A stretch of DNA of 5,055 nucleotides from Prevotella sp. (GTDB lineage: Bacteria > Bacteroidota > Bacteroidia > Bacteroidales > Bacteroidaceae): positions 1-5,055 of the forward strand of contig JAGBQP010000106.1 of NCBI GenBank assembly GCA_017632825.1, written 5' to 3'. The notes beneath the pieces are model-generated. The model did not search any database, was not told the DNA's origin, and saw only the letters and a program-made list of their open reading frames with translations. The translations under genes were made by a program, and so were the position numbers. Positions within the stretch are counted from its first letter, which is position 1. Every line of letters begins with the position of its first letter. Positions 1 to 4,723 of the stretch are shown here, in pieces.

Positions 1-195
1 AATCCGTTCTCACTCGACTCTAAGGAGCCCAACTGGGAGAACTTCCACGACTTCCTGCTCGGTGAGGTTCGTTACCTCTCTGTCAAGAAGGCTTATCCCA
101 ACGAGGCCGAAGAGCTCTTCGCCGAGGCACAGCGCATGGCTCAGCTCCGTTACAAGAGCTACATCCGCAAGTCTCAGGAGAACTGGGAGGATTAA
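1..195 (+). CDS. nifJ: Pyruvate:ferredoxin oxidoreductase, C-terminal end (partial)
   Basis: Reading frame 1 is open from the first base to a TAA at 193-195 and gives 64 residues, the very C-terminus of a protein of about 1,180 residues in this family. It begins NPFSLDSKEPNWENF and continues with GEVRY and LRYKSYIRKS, which match the conserved tail of homodimeric pyruvate:ferredoxin (flavodoxin) oxidoreductase. The enzyme is cytoplasmic, uses thiamine diphosphate and [4Fe-4S] clusters, and oxidatively decarboxylates pyruvate to acetyl-CoA and CO2 with reduction of ferredoxin; it is central to anaerobic metabolism and oxygen-sensitive. The catalytic and cluster-binding domains lie outside the window, so identity rests on the tail alone. 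The last codons (NWED, stop) lie in a 16-bp sequence that recurs downstream at 257-272. Some annotations call this gene por or pfor. Confidence 0.88.
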   Translation, partial: NPFSLDSKEPNWENFHDFLLGEVRYLSVKKAYPNEAEELFAEAQRMAQLRYKSYIRKSQENWED

Positions 196-272
196 TGAGC
201 GTAATGCCAAGTTTACTTGAGCATTACCGAATGTTCGACCAGTCATGAATATTCATAACTGGGAGGATTAAT
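181..272. repeat. 16-bp direct repeat flanking a 60-bp insert at the 3' end of nifJ
   Basis: The 16-mer AACTGGGAGGATTAAT occurs at 181-196, covering the last four codons and stop of the oxidoreductase gene, and again without mismatch at 257-272. The 60 bases between (197-256) hold a stem-loop (201-227) and the 12-bp perfect palindrome ATGAATATTCAT (245-256), which directly abuts the second copy. Sequence left of the two copies differs, so this is not a plain 76-bp tandem duplication. The arrangement looks like an insertion with duplicated target, or a recombination scar. The stop codon is unchanged in either state. Confidence 0.75.
201..227. other. Stem-loop inside the 60-bp insert
   Basis: GTAATGCCAAG (201-211) pairs with CTTG (216-219) and GCATTAC (221-227), giving eleven base pairs with a TTTA loop and a single bulged A at 220. 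No T-run follows on either strand, so it does not look like an intrinsic terminator. It could protect the 3' end of the nifJ transcript or be part of a small mobile sequence; neither is shown. Confidence 0.55.
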
Positions 273-290
273 TCTCTGATTATCAATAGT

Positions 291-327
291 AAAAGAGCAC
301 TCGAATCATCGGGTGCTCTTTTTGTTT
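291..327 (+). terminator. Intrinsic terminator after nifJ
   Basis: AAAAGAGCAC (291-300) pairs perfectly with GTGCTCTTTT (313-322), and the stem can extend inward by two or three pairs over a short AT-rich loop. It is followed by TTTTTGTTT, as expected of a Rho-independent terminator on the plus strand. The run of A before the stem means it could also act on the minus strand. It lies about 95 bases after the nifJ stop and separates that transcript from sodB. Confidence 0.85.
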
Positions 328-381
328 GTAATCATTACTTTCTGTATTTAGACTCAACAAATTAACTTAATATTCGTATTG

Positions 382-434
382 TCATGATATGTTTTTTCTC
401 ATTATTTCAGGCAAAGACGAAAAAATAATCATGA
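382..434. promoter_or_regulatory. Imperfect inverted repeat upstream of the sodB promoter
   Basis: TCATGAT (382-388) is the reverse complement of ATCATGA (428-434), and TTTTTTC (392-398) of GAAAAAA (419-425). The two arms are joined by about 20 unpaired bases. It ends about 30 bases before the sodB -7 element, where an upstream regulator could bind. Apart from this, the AT-rich spacer 328-462 shows nothing recognisable. AT-rich sequence readily gives such pairings by chance, so the regulatory reading is weak. Confidence 0.25.
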
Positions 435-462
435 AAGATGTATATGTTCTTCCAAAATTTCT

Positions 463-470
463 TATATTTG
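463..470 (+). promoter_or_regulatory. sodB promoter, Bacteroidota -7 element
   Basis: TATATTTG fits the Bacteroidota housekeeping consensus TAnnTTTG exactly and is followed by GCACCC, a common context. A transcript would begin near 476, giving a leader of about 24 bases before the sodB ATG. The matching -33 region (about 441-446, TATATG) has no clear TTG, which may mean moderate strength or dependence on an activator. Confidence 0.65.
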
Positions 471-499
471 CACCCGTATAAACTAATACCTAAAGCTAT

Positions 500-1084
500 A
501 TGACGAGATTTGAACTGATTCAATTGCCTTATGCTCCTAATGCATTGGAGCCTGTGATTAGTGCCGAGACGATAGGCTTCCACTACGGGAAGCATCTGCA
601 GGCATACGTGAACAACCTCAACGGATTGCTGCCAGGCAGTGGTTTCGAAGATTCAACGCTCGAAGAGATTGTGTGCAAAAGTGATGGAGGCATCTTTAAT
701 AATGCAGGACAAATTCTGAACCATAATCTGTATTTCACCCAGTTCCACGCCCCTCAGCCGGATAATGCGCCAACGGGAAAGATTGGAGAGGCCTTCAACC
801 AGCAGTTTGGCTCGTTTGAGGCATTCAAGGAAGAGTTCGTGAAGAAGGGCGCTACGCTCTTCGGCTCTGGTTGGGTGTGGCTGTCGGCAGACCGTGACGG
901 CAAACTCGTTATCACTCAGGAGCAGAACGCTGGCAATCCACTGACGAAAGGCCTCACGCCACTGCTTACGTTTGACGTGTGGGAGCACGCCTACTATCTG
1001 GACTACCAGAACCGTCGTCCTGACCATCTGGCTGCACTCTGGCAGCTCATAGACTGGGACGAAGTCAATCGCCGATTAGGTTAG
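500..1084 (+). CDS. sodB: Superoxide dismutase, Fe-type or cambialistic Fe/Mn
   Basis: This encodes 194 residues, the normal length for the iron/manganese superoxide dismutase family, a cytoplasmic dimer that converts superoxide to oxygen and hydrogen peroxide. The four metal ligands are visible: H28 in FHYGKH, H75 in LNHNLYF, and D159 and H163 in FDVWEHAYY. Y36 and the GSGWVWL segment (122-128) are also conserved. Q71 in NNAGQ and A144 in NAGNPLT follow the iron-enzyme pattern, in which the active-site glutamine comes from the N-terminal half. Bacteroidales enzymes of this kind often accept either metal, so the metal used in the cell is not settled here. There is no signal peptide. The ATG at 500 follows an A-rich leader without a Shine-Dalgarno site, usual in Bacteroidota. 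The gene appears monocistronic, with its own promoter and terminator, downstream of the oxygen-sensitive PFOR gene. Confidence 0.97.
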   Translation: MTRFELIQLPYAPNALEPVISAETIGFHYGKHLQAYVNNLNGLLPGSGFEDSTLEEIVCKSDGGIFNNAGQILNHNLYFTQFHAPQPDNAPTGKIGEAFNQQFGSFEAFKEEFVKKGATLFGSGWVWLSADRDGKLVITQEQNAGNPLTKGLTPLLTFDVWEHAYYLDYQNRRPDHLAALWQLIDWDEVNRRLG

Positions 1085-1095
1085 AAGTCTGTTAC

Positions 1096-1147
1096 ATCAT
1101 TTTTCGCCGCTTGATTGGGAAAGCCTATCAAGCGGCGAAATGATTTT
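1096..1147 (+). terminator. Hairpin terminator after sodB
   Basis: CGCCGCTTGAT (1105-1115) pairs perfectly with ATCAAGCGGCG (1127-1137). Three A-T pairs extend the stem, and after a 2-base bulge ATCA (1096-1099) pairs with TGAT (1141-1144). The 11-base loop is at 1116-1126, and TTTT follows (1144-1147). It begins 12 bases after the sodB stop. The T-rich left flank would let it work on the minus strand too. It ends only a few bases before the inverted-repeat element at 1150. Confidence 0.8.
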
Positions 1148-1149
1148 GC

Positions 1150-1196
1150 AAAAACACCTAACCACCTAACCCAACAGGGCTGAAACACCGATGTAC
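1150..1196 (+). repeat. Left terminal inverted repeat (47 bp)
   Basis: This is the left arm of the 308-bp element, exactly complementary to 1411-1457. It contains two CCTAAC motifs, then CCAACAGGGCTGAAAC and the 8-mer ACCGATGT. The match stops at both edges: the next outer bases are C on both sides, which cannot pair. Confidence 0.9.
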
Positions 1197-1210
1197 AGGG
1201 CGTTTGAAAG

Positions 1211-1238
1211 GGGTTAGGTGTTTTGAAACACCTAACCC
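1211..1238. other. Internal 13-bp hairpin of the element
   Basis: GGGTTAGGTGTTT (1211-1223) and AAACACCTAACCC (1226-1238) are perfect reverse complements with only TG between them. The arms repeat the same GTTAGGTGTTT string found at the element's ends, so this part of the centre seems derived from the terminal sequence. In RNA or single-stranded DNA it could pair with itself or compete with either arm. Confidence 0.7.
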
Positions 1239-1410
1239 AGAGGTACCCCTTTTTGCTAATGACCTAACCCTTTGAGAACATCGGTTTCTTCATCATCGGA
1301 CAGTCATGAAAGAATCACCGACTTTGATGATGCTTATAGAGGGTGGGGTAGATGATGGGTTAGGTGTTAGGTAGGTGTTTGGCAAAGAGGTAACCCACCT
1401 GAAAGCCTTT

Positions 1411-1457
1411 GTACATCGGTGTTTCAGCCCTGTTGGGTTAGGTGGTTAGGTGTTTTT
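1411..1457 (-). repeat. Right terminal inverted repeat (47 bp)
   Basis: This is the right arm of the 308-bp element, the exact reverse complement of 1150-1196, running from GTACATCGGTG to GGTTAGGTGTTTTT. Perfect identity over 47 bases implies either recent insertion or constraint on the paired structure. The sequence just outside (1458-1500) shows no feature I recognise. Confidence 0.9.
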
Positions 1458-1500
1458 CGAGATTTGTCTGCGTAGCGCGAGCTCCCAAAATACGAAACAT

Positions 1501-1530
1501 CAAAAAGAAGAAGTGCCACGAGGGTGACAC
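1501..1530 (-). terminator. Second, distal terminator for proS
   Basis: Read on the minus strand, GTGTCAC, a CCTC loop and GTGGCAC form a 7-bp stem with one G-U pair (plus-strand 1513-1530), followed by TTCTTCTTTTTG (1501-1512). It is weaker than the hairpin at 1541-1580 and lies just beyond it on the proS transcript, so it may catch readthrough. Confidence 0.45.
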
Positions 1531-1532
1531 GG

Positions 1533-1580
1533 GAAATAAAAAATACTCCATGACTTTTGTTCGAAAGTCATGGAGTATTT
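1533..1580 (-). terminator. Main intrinsic terminator for proS
   Basis: Positions 1541-1557 and 1564-1580 are perfect 17-base reverse complements around a 6-base loop. On the minus strand the hairpin is followed by a T-rich run (TTTTTTATTT including the base of the stem), so it terminates proS, whose stop codon lies about 70 bases upstream of it. On the plus strand only ATTTCTC follows, so it would be less effective there. Confidence 0.85.
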
Positions 1581-1624
1581 CTCAAAACTCATGGAGTTTT
1601 ATTCAAAACTCGTGGAGATCTATT
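1562..1624. repeat. Three 21-bp tandem repeats in the proS 3' region
   Basis: Three consecutive 21-base units begin at 1562, 1583 and 1604. They share the core (A)CTC/GTC-ATGGAG followed by T-rich bases; units 2 and 3 both start with CAAAACTC. Unit 2 makes its own hairpin, AAAACTC / ATG / GAGTTTT (1584-1600). Unit 1 is the right arm of the proS terminator, so the array probably grew by duplication of one terminator arm. All of it lies in the proS 3' untranslated region. Confidence 0.7.
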
Positions 1625-1650
1625 TTATAAATAAGGTGTGGCTCGGTAGC

Positions 1651-3132
1651 TTAGTAGCTGCGGGCAATGATGACGCGGGCCTTTGAGGGCTTGCCGCTCA
1701 CCATATCGACACCAGGCGTCTGCTCTACGCCGAAGGGCACACAGCGGATGGTAGCCTGCGTCTCTTCCTTAATCTTGGCCTCGGTCTCGGCAGTACCGTC
1801 CCAGTGGCAGAGGAAGAAACCGCCGTCCTTGACGCGCTCCTTGAACTCCTCGTAGTTGTCGCACTCGTAGATGCGGGCATCGCGGTAGGCGCGAGCCTTC
1901 TCGAAGATGTTCTTCTGGATATCCTCCAGCAGCTGCTCAACATATTCGGCAATTCCCTCGATGCTGCGTGTCTCCTTCTCCAGAGTATCGCGGCGCATCA
2001 CCTCGATGGTGCCGTTCTCCAAGTCGCGTGCACCCAGCACAAGACGTACGGGAACACCCTTCAGCTCGTAGTCAGCAAACTTAAAGCCGGGACGCTTGTT
2101 GTCGGCATCGTCAAACTTCACGGTGATGCCCTTAGCACGCAGGGCCTCGATGATGGGCGTCACCTCCTTGTTGACCAGCTCCATCTGCTCGGGCTTGGTA
2201 GCAATGGGGATGATAACCACCTGGATGGGAGCCAGCTTCGGCGGCAGCACCAGACCGTTGTCGTCGCTATGAGTCATGATGAGTGCACCGATGAGTCGGG
2301 TTGATACGCCCCATGATGTGGCCCATACATACTCGGGCTTGTTCTCCTTATTAAGATAGGTAACCTCGAAAGCCTTGGCGAAGTTCTGTCCAAGGAAGTG
2401 CGATGTACCTGACTGCAGCGCCTTACCGTCCTGCATCATGGCCTCGATGGTGTAAGTGTCCAGCGCACCGGCAAAGCGCTCGGTCTCGCTCTTCACACCC
2501 TGCACAACAGGCACAGCCATCCACTCCTCAGCAAACTTGGCATAGACCTTCAGCATCTTCTGTGCTTCGGCTTCGGCCTCCTCGCGGGTTGCATGGGCTG
2601 TATGACCTTCCTGCCACAGAAACTCCGATGTGCGCAGGAACGGACGAGTACGCATCTCCCAACGCATGACGTTACACCACTGATTGCACATCAGAGGCAG
2701 GTCGCGCCAAGAGTGAATCCAGTTCTTATAGGTATTCCAGATGATAGTCTCTGAAGTAGGACGGACAATCAGCTCTTCCTCGAGCTTGGCAGAGGGGTCC
2801 ACCTCAACGCCGCTCTTGTCCTCCTTGGCACGCAGACGGTAGTGGGTCACCACAGCACACTCCTTGGCAAAGCCCTCCACGTGCTCTGCCTCACGGCTGA
2901 GGAACGATTTCGGGATGAGCAGGGGGAAATAGGCGTTCTGTGCCCCCGTCTCCTTGAACATCTTATCGAGCTGCTGCTGCATCTTCTCCCAGATGGCATA
3001 ACCATAGGGCTTGATGACCATACATCCACGGACAGCCGACTGCTCAGCGAGGTCGGCTTTCACCACAAGGTCGTTGAACCACTGTGAGTAGTTTTCGGCC
3101 CTTTTTGTTAATTCTTTTAATTCTTTTGCCAT
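1651..3132 (-). CDS. proS: Prolyl-tRNA synthetase, archaeal/eukaryotic-type
   Basis: This encodes 493 residues, the normal length for the short class II enzyme that charges tRNA-Pro with proline in the cytoplasm. Class II motif 1 lies near 34-74 ([15 protein letters not shown] onward). RPTSE (124-128) holds the proline-binding TxE loop. Motif 2 spans about 157-182 ([20 protein letters not shown]), followed by [12 protein letters not shown] (241-252). Motif 3 is [10 protein letters not shown] (275-284). The anticodon-binding domain begins near 302 (PIQVVIIPI), and the C-terminal domain ends in ARSY, with the terminal tyrosine typical of this subtype. There is no editing insertion between motifs 2 and 3, unlike the roughly 570-residue bacterial type. 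The C-terminal domain keeps only three obvious cysteines (C424, C442, C464), so the four-cysteine zinc site of some relatives is incomplete. The gene stands alone, converges with sodB and diverges from the OmpA lipoprotein gene. Confidence 0.97.
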   Translation of the reverse strand: MAKELKELTKRAENYSQWFNDLVVKADLAEQSAVRGCMVIKPYGYAIWEKMQQQLDKMFKETGAQNAYFPLLIPKSFLSREAEHVEGFAKECAVVTHYRLRAKEDKSGVEVDPSAKLEEELIVRPTSETIIWNTYKNWIHSWRDLPLMCNQWCNVMRWEMRTRPFLRTSEFLWQEGHTAHATREEAEAEAQKMLKVYAKFAEEWMAVPVVQGVKSETERFAGALDTYTIEAMMQDGKALQSGTSHFLGQNFAKAFEVTYLNKENKPEYVWATSWGVSTRLIGALIMTHSDDNGLVLPPKLAPIQVVIIPIATKPEQMELVNKEVTPIIEALRAKGITVKFDDADNKRPGFKFADYELKGVPVRLVLGARDLENGTIEVMRRDTLEKETRSIEGIAEYVEQLLEDIQKNIFEKARAYRDARIYECDNYEEFKERVKDGGFFLCHWDGTAETEAKIKEETQATIRCVPFGVEQTPGVDMVSGKPSKARVIIARSY

Positions 3133-3162
3133 ATTTTTTCTTTATTTTCTTAAATTTTGCTG

Positions 3163-3192
3163 CAAAGGTACGAAATAATTCATAATTCGCAA
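3163..3192 (-). promoter_or_regulatory. proS promoter
   Basis: On the minus strand TACCTTTG (3170-3163) fits the Bacteroidota -7 consensus TAnnTTTG exactly, and TTG (3192-3190) lies 19 bases upstream, the expected -33 spacing. Transcription would start near 3157, about 25 bases before the proS ATG at 3132. The leader is AT-rich, with an AAGAAAATAAAGAAAAAAT stretch just before the ATG instead of a Shine-Dalgarno site. Confidence 0.8.
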
Positions 3193-3209
3193 TTCATAAT
3201 TCATAATTA
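3175..3209. repeat. Five tandem heptamers between the divergent promoters
   Basis: Five consecutive 7-base units run ATAATTC, ATAATTC, GCAATTC, ATAATTC, ATAATTA. They occupy most of the space between the two opposed -7 elements. The one variant unit (3189-3195) supplies, on the minus strand, the TTG used as the proS -33 element. Variation in unit number would change spacing only for signals on opposite sides of the change. Confidence 0.75.
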
Positions 3210-3222
3210 TTTTCTATCTTTG
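3193..3222 (+). promoter_or_regulatory. Promoter of the OmpA-family lipoprotein gene
   Basis: TATCTTTG (3215-3222) fits TAnnTTTG exactly and is followed by CACGC. Nineteen bases upstream lies TTC (3193-3195), one mismatch from the TTG -33 consensus. The start site would fall near 3228, giving a leader of about 37 bases before the ATG at 3265. A start there leaves any ATG before 3228 untranslated, which supports the start chosen for the gene. Confidence 0.75.
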
Positions 3223-3264
3223 CACGCAGAATCACATCGTTTAACAATTTTAATAACTAAGATT

Positions 3265-3933
3265 ATGAAAAGTATCAAAGTATTGGCTGTCGCTCTGTGC
3301 GCCGGCATCGTGATGACAGGTTGTAATAACTTGGCAAAGGGTACTGCTATCGGTGCTGCCGGTGGTGCTGCTCTGGGTGCTATCATTGGTAAGATTGCTG
3401 GTAACACGGCTGTTGGTGCTGCCGTTGGTACGGCTGTAGGTGCAGGAACAGGTGCTATCATTGGTAAGCATATGGACAAGGTAAAGGCTCAGGCTCAGGC
3501 TGTTGAGAATGCTAAGGTACAGGAGATTGAGGATGCTAACGGCTTCAAGGGCGTTAAGGTGACCTTCGATAGCGGTATTCTCTTCGCTACCAACTCTTCA
3601 TCGCTGTCTGCTGCTTCTGCCAACTGCATTTCTCAGATTGCCAACGTGTTGAACCAGAATAAGGATGTTGACGTAGCCATCTTCGGTCATACTGACAGCA
3701 CTGGTTCTGACGCCATCAACGATCCTCTGTCGCTGAAGCGTGCTCAGGCTGTTGAGAAGAGCCTGAAGTCAAAGGGCGTTTCTACCATCAAGCGTGTTGA
3801 GGGCCAGGGCTCACACAACCCCGTTGCCGACAACTCTACAGCTGAGGGTAAGAAGCAGAACCGCCGTGTGGAGGTTTACATGTATGCCAGCGAGGCTATG
3901 ATTAAGGCTGCCGACGCCGGTACACTGAACTAA
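3265..3933 (+). CDS. OmpA-family lipoprotein with glycine-zipper domain
   Basis: This encodes 222 residues. A lipoprotein signal peptide (residues 1-19) ends in the lipobox MTGC with C20 as the lipidated cysteine. A glycine-zipper segment follows (about 26-70) with many small GxxxG-type steps and two halves, each ending in GAIIGK (38-43 and 63-68). A short linker leads to an OmpA C-terminal domain (about 97-207). That domain shows VTFDSGILF, GHTDSTGSD (141-149), LSLKRAQAV (155-163) and NRRVEVYM (199-206). D144 and one of R200/R201 are the expected contacts to diaminopimelate in peptidoglycan. The likely role is tethering the outer membrane to the cell wall, as in the Pal/YiaD group. An ATG at 3157 in the same frame lies upstream of the predicted transcript start and would bury the signal peptide, so 3265 is preferred. 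The mtgA gene follows after 63 bases. Confidence 0.92.
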   Translation: MKSIKVLAVALCAGIVMTGCNNLAKGTAIGAAGGAALGAIIGKIAGNTAVGAAVGTAVGAGTGAIIGKHMDKVKAQAQAVENAKVQEIEDANGFKGVKVTFDSGILFATNSSSLSAASANCISQIANVLNQNKDVDVAIFGHTDSTGSDAINDPLSLKRAQAVEKSLKSKGVSTIKRVEGQGSHNPVADNSTAEGKKQNRRVEVYMYASEAMIKAADAGTLN

Positions 3934-3996
3934 TGCTGAATGGCTGCTGACTGTTGACAGTTAACGGCTTATACATTATTAGCTGGTAATAAGAAT

Positions 3997-4695
3997 TTGA
4001 AACTCTTCAAGAAAATATTAAAATGGATCGTGGTGGCATTTTTTGCCTCCACGATTCTTTCTGTTATTCTCTACCGCTTTGTTCCTGTTGTGCTGACGCC
4101 AATGATGGTTCTGCGCTGCGTACAACAGCTGAAGGAGGGTAGAGAGCTGAAGCTGAGCCACCATTGGGTGCCGCTCGAACGCATATCGGTTGATATGCCT
4201 GCGGCAGTGATGGCAGGCGAGGATGCCCGTTTCCTGGACCATCATGGTTTCGACTTCAACGCCATTGTCAATGCTGCAGAGCGAAACCACAAGCACCCCG
4301 AGAAGCGCAAGCTGGGTGCTTCGACCATCTCGCAGCAGACCGCCAAGAACGTGTTCCTTTGGCCCGGCCGCTCATGGTTGCGCAAGGGTTTTGAAGTCTA
4401 TTTCACAGGACTCATCGAACTGTTCTGGTCAAAGCAGCGCATCATGGAGGTCTATCTGAACTCTATCGAGATGGGCGATGGTATCTACGGTGCCGATGCC
4501 GTAGCCCAGGAGCATTTCGGCGTGACCGCCAGTCAGCTGACGCGCAGTCAGTGTGCGCTTGTGGCAGCTACGCTACCCAATCCGCGCCGTTTCAGTTCCA
4601 AGCATCCCAGCGCCTATATGAGGAAGCGTCAGAACAAGATTCTGCACGAGATGCGTTTCGTTAAGAAGTTCCCGAAACGCGGTGAGGATAAGTAG
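3997..4695 (+). CDS. mtgA: Monofunctional biosynthetic peptidoglycan transglycosylase (GT51)
   Basis: This encodes 232 residues, the usual size for MtgA. One N-terminal membrane segment (about 10-33) follows a basic start (KLFKKILKW), giving a periplasmic catalytic domain. Family 51 glycosyltransferase motifs are in order: [14 protein letters not shown] (73-86) with catalytic E75, [12 protein letters not shown] (107-118), RKGFEVYFT (129-137) with second acidic residue E133, and [15 protein letters not shown] (146-160). There is no transpeptidase domain, so it polymerises lipid II into glycan strands without cross-linking. The start is TTG at 3997: the frame is closed upstream by TGA at 3955 with no ATG after it, and the next internal Met (36) would remove the membrane anchor. 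It lies 63 bases after the OmpA lipoprotein gene with no clear terminator or strong promoter between, so cotranscription is likely. Its end faces the next gene 28 bases away. Confidence 0.95.
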   Translation: MKLFKKILKWIVVAFFASTILSVILYRFVPVVLTPMMVLRCVQQLKEGRELKLSHHWVPLERISVDMPAAVMAGEDARFLDHHGFDFNAIVNAAERNHKHPEKRKLGASTISQQTAKNVFLWPGRSWLRKGFEVYFTGLIELFWSKQRIMEVYLNSIEMGDGIYGADAVAQEHFGVTASQLTRSQCALVAATLPNPRRFSSKHPSAYMRKRQNKILHEMRFVKKFPKRGEDK

Positions 4696-4723
4696 TCTTT
4701 AGCGGGTGTAACGAATGGTTTAT

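Larger units (their letters stand above)
1150..1457. mobile_element. 308-bp non-coding element with perfect 47-bp terminal inverted repeats (MITE-like)
   Basis: The two ends, 1150-1196 and 1411-1457, are exact 47-base reverse complements, starting AAAAACACCTAACC and ending at GTAC. The 214-base centre holds no convincing reading frame, so any movement would need a transposase supplied elsewhere. CCTAAC or its complement GTTAGG occurs about nine times over the element. Inside lies a 13-bp hairpin (1211-1238) and a degenerate direct copy of the inner edge of the right arm (1269-1288: CCTTTG, then ACATCGGT, then TTC; compare 1406-1425). Similarity between the arms continues weakly inward, with GGC, TTT and GGGTTA at like positions. 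I see no target-site duplication outside the ends. It sits between convergent sodB and proS, touching the sodB terminator. It could instead be a long-hairpin RNA or a recombination or protein-binding site; the family is unknown to me. Confidence 0.6.

Noticed and set aside
10..246. Minus-strand 78-codon frame opposite the nifJ end
   Set aside because: The plus-strand frame matches the PFOR tail; the opposite frame crosses the stem-loop and direct repeat and resembles nothing.
653..1027. Minus-strand open frame of 124 codons opposite sodB
   Set aside because: It is antisense to a complete, well-conserved SOD and has no start context or family resemblance.
1150..1457. CRISPR array reading of the repeated CCTAAC-type units
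   Set aside because: The units are too short, unevenly spaced and present in both orientations; there are no regular spacers and no cas genes.
1442..1630. Plus-strand 62-codon frame with a GTG start and a repeated SWS-type heptad at its end
   Set aside because: It starts inside the right inverted repeat, runs through both proS terminators, and its protein repeat is just the translation of the 21-bp tandem array. There is no promoter or ribosome site.
1804..2304. Long plus-strand open frame of 166 codons opposite proS
   Set aside because: It is the antisense shadow of proS, whose conserved motifs occupy the minus strand across the same bases; the frame shows no recognisable domain.
3157..3264. 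In-frame upstream ATG that would add 36 residues to the OmpA lipoprotein
   Set aside because: It lies upstream of the predicted transcript start, its codons are the heptamer repeats, and it would place the lipoprotein signal peptide internally.
3945..3968. Possible terminator between the OmpA lipoprotein gene and mtgA (ACTGT/ACAGT pairing)
   Set aside because: The stem is only about five pairs around TG and no T-run follows, so it is not a convincing terminator.
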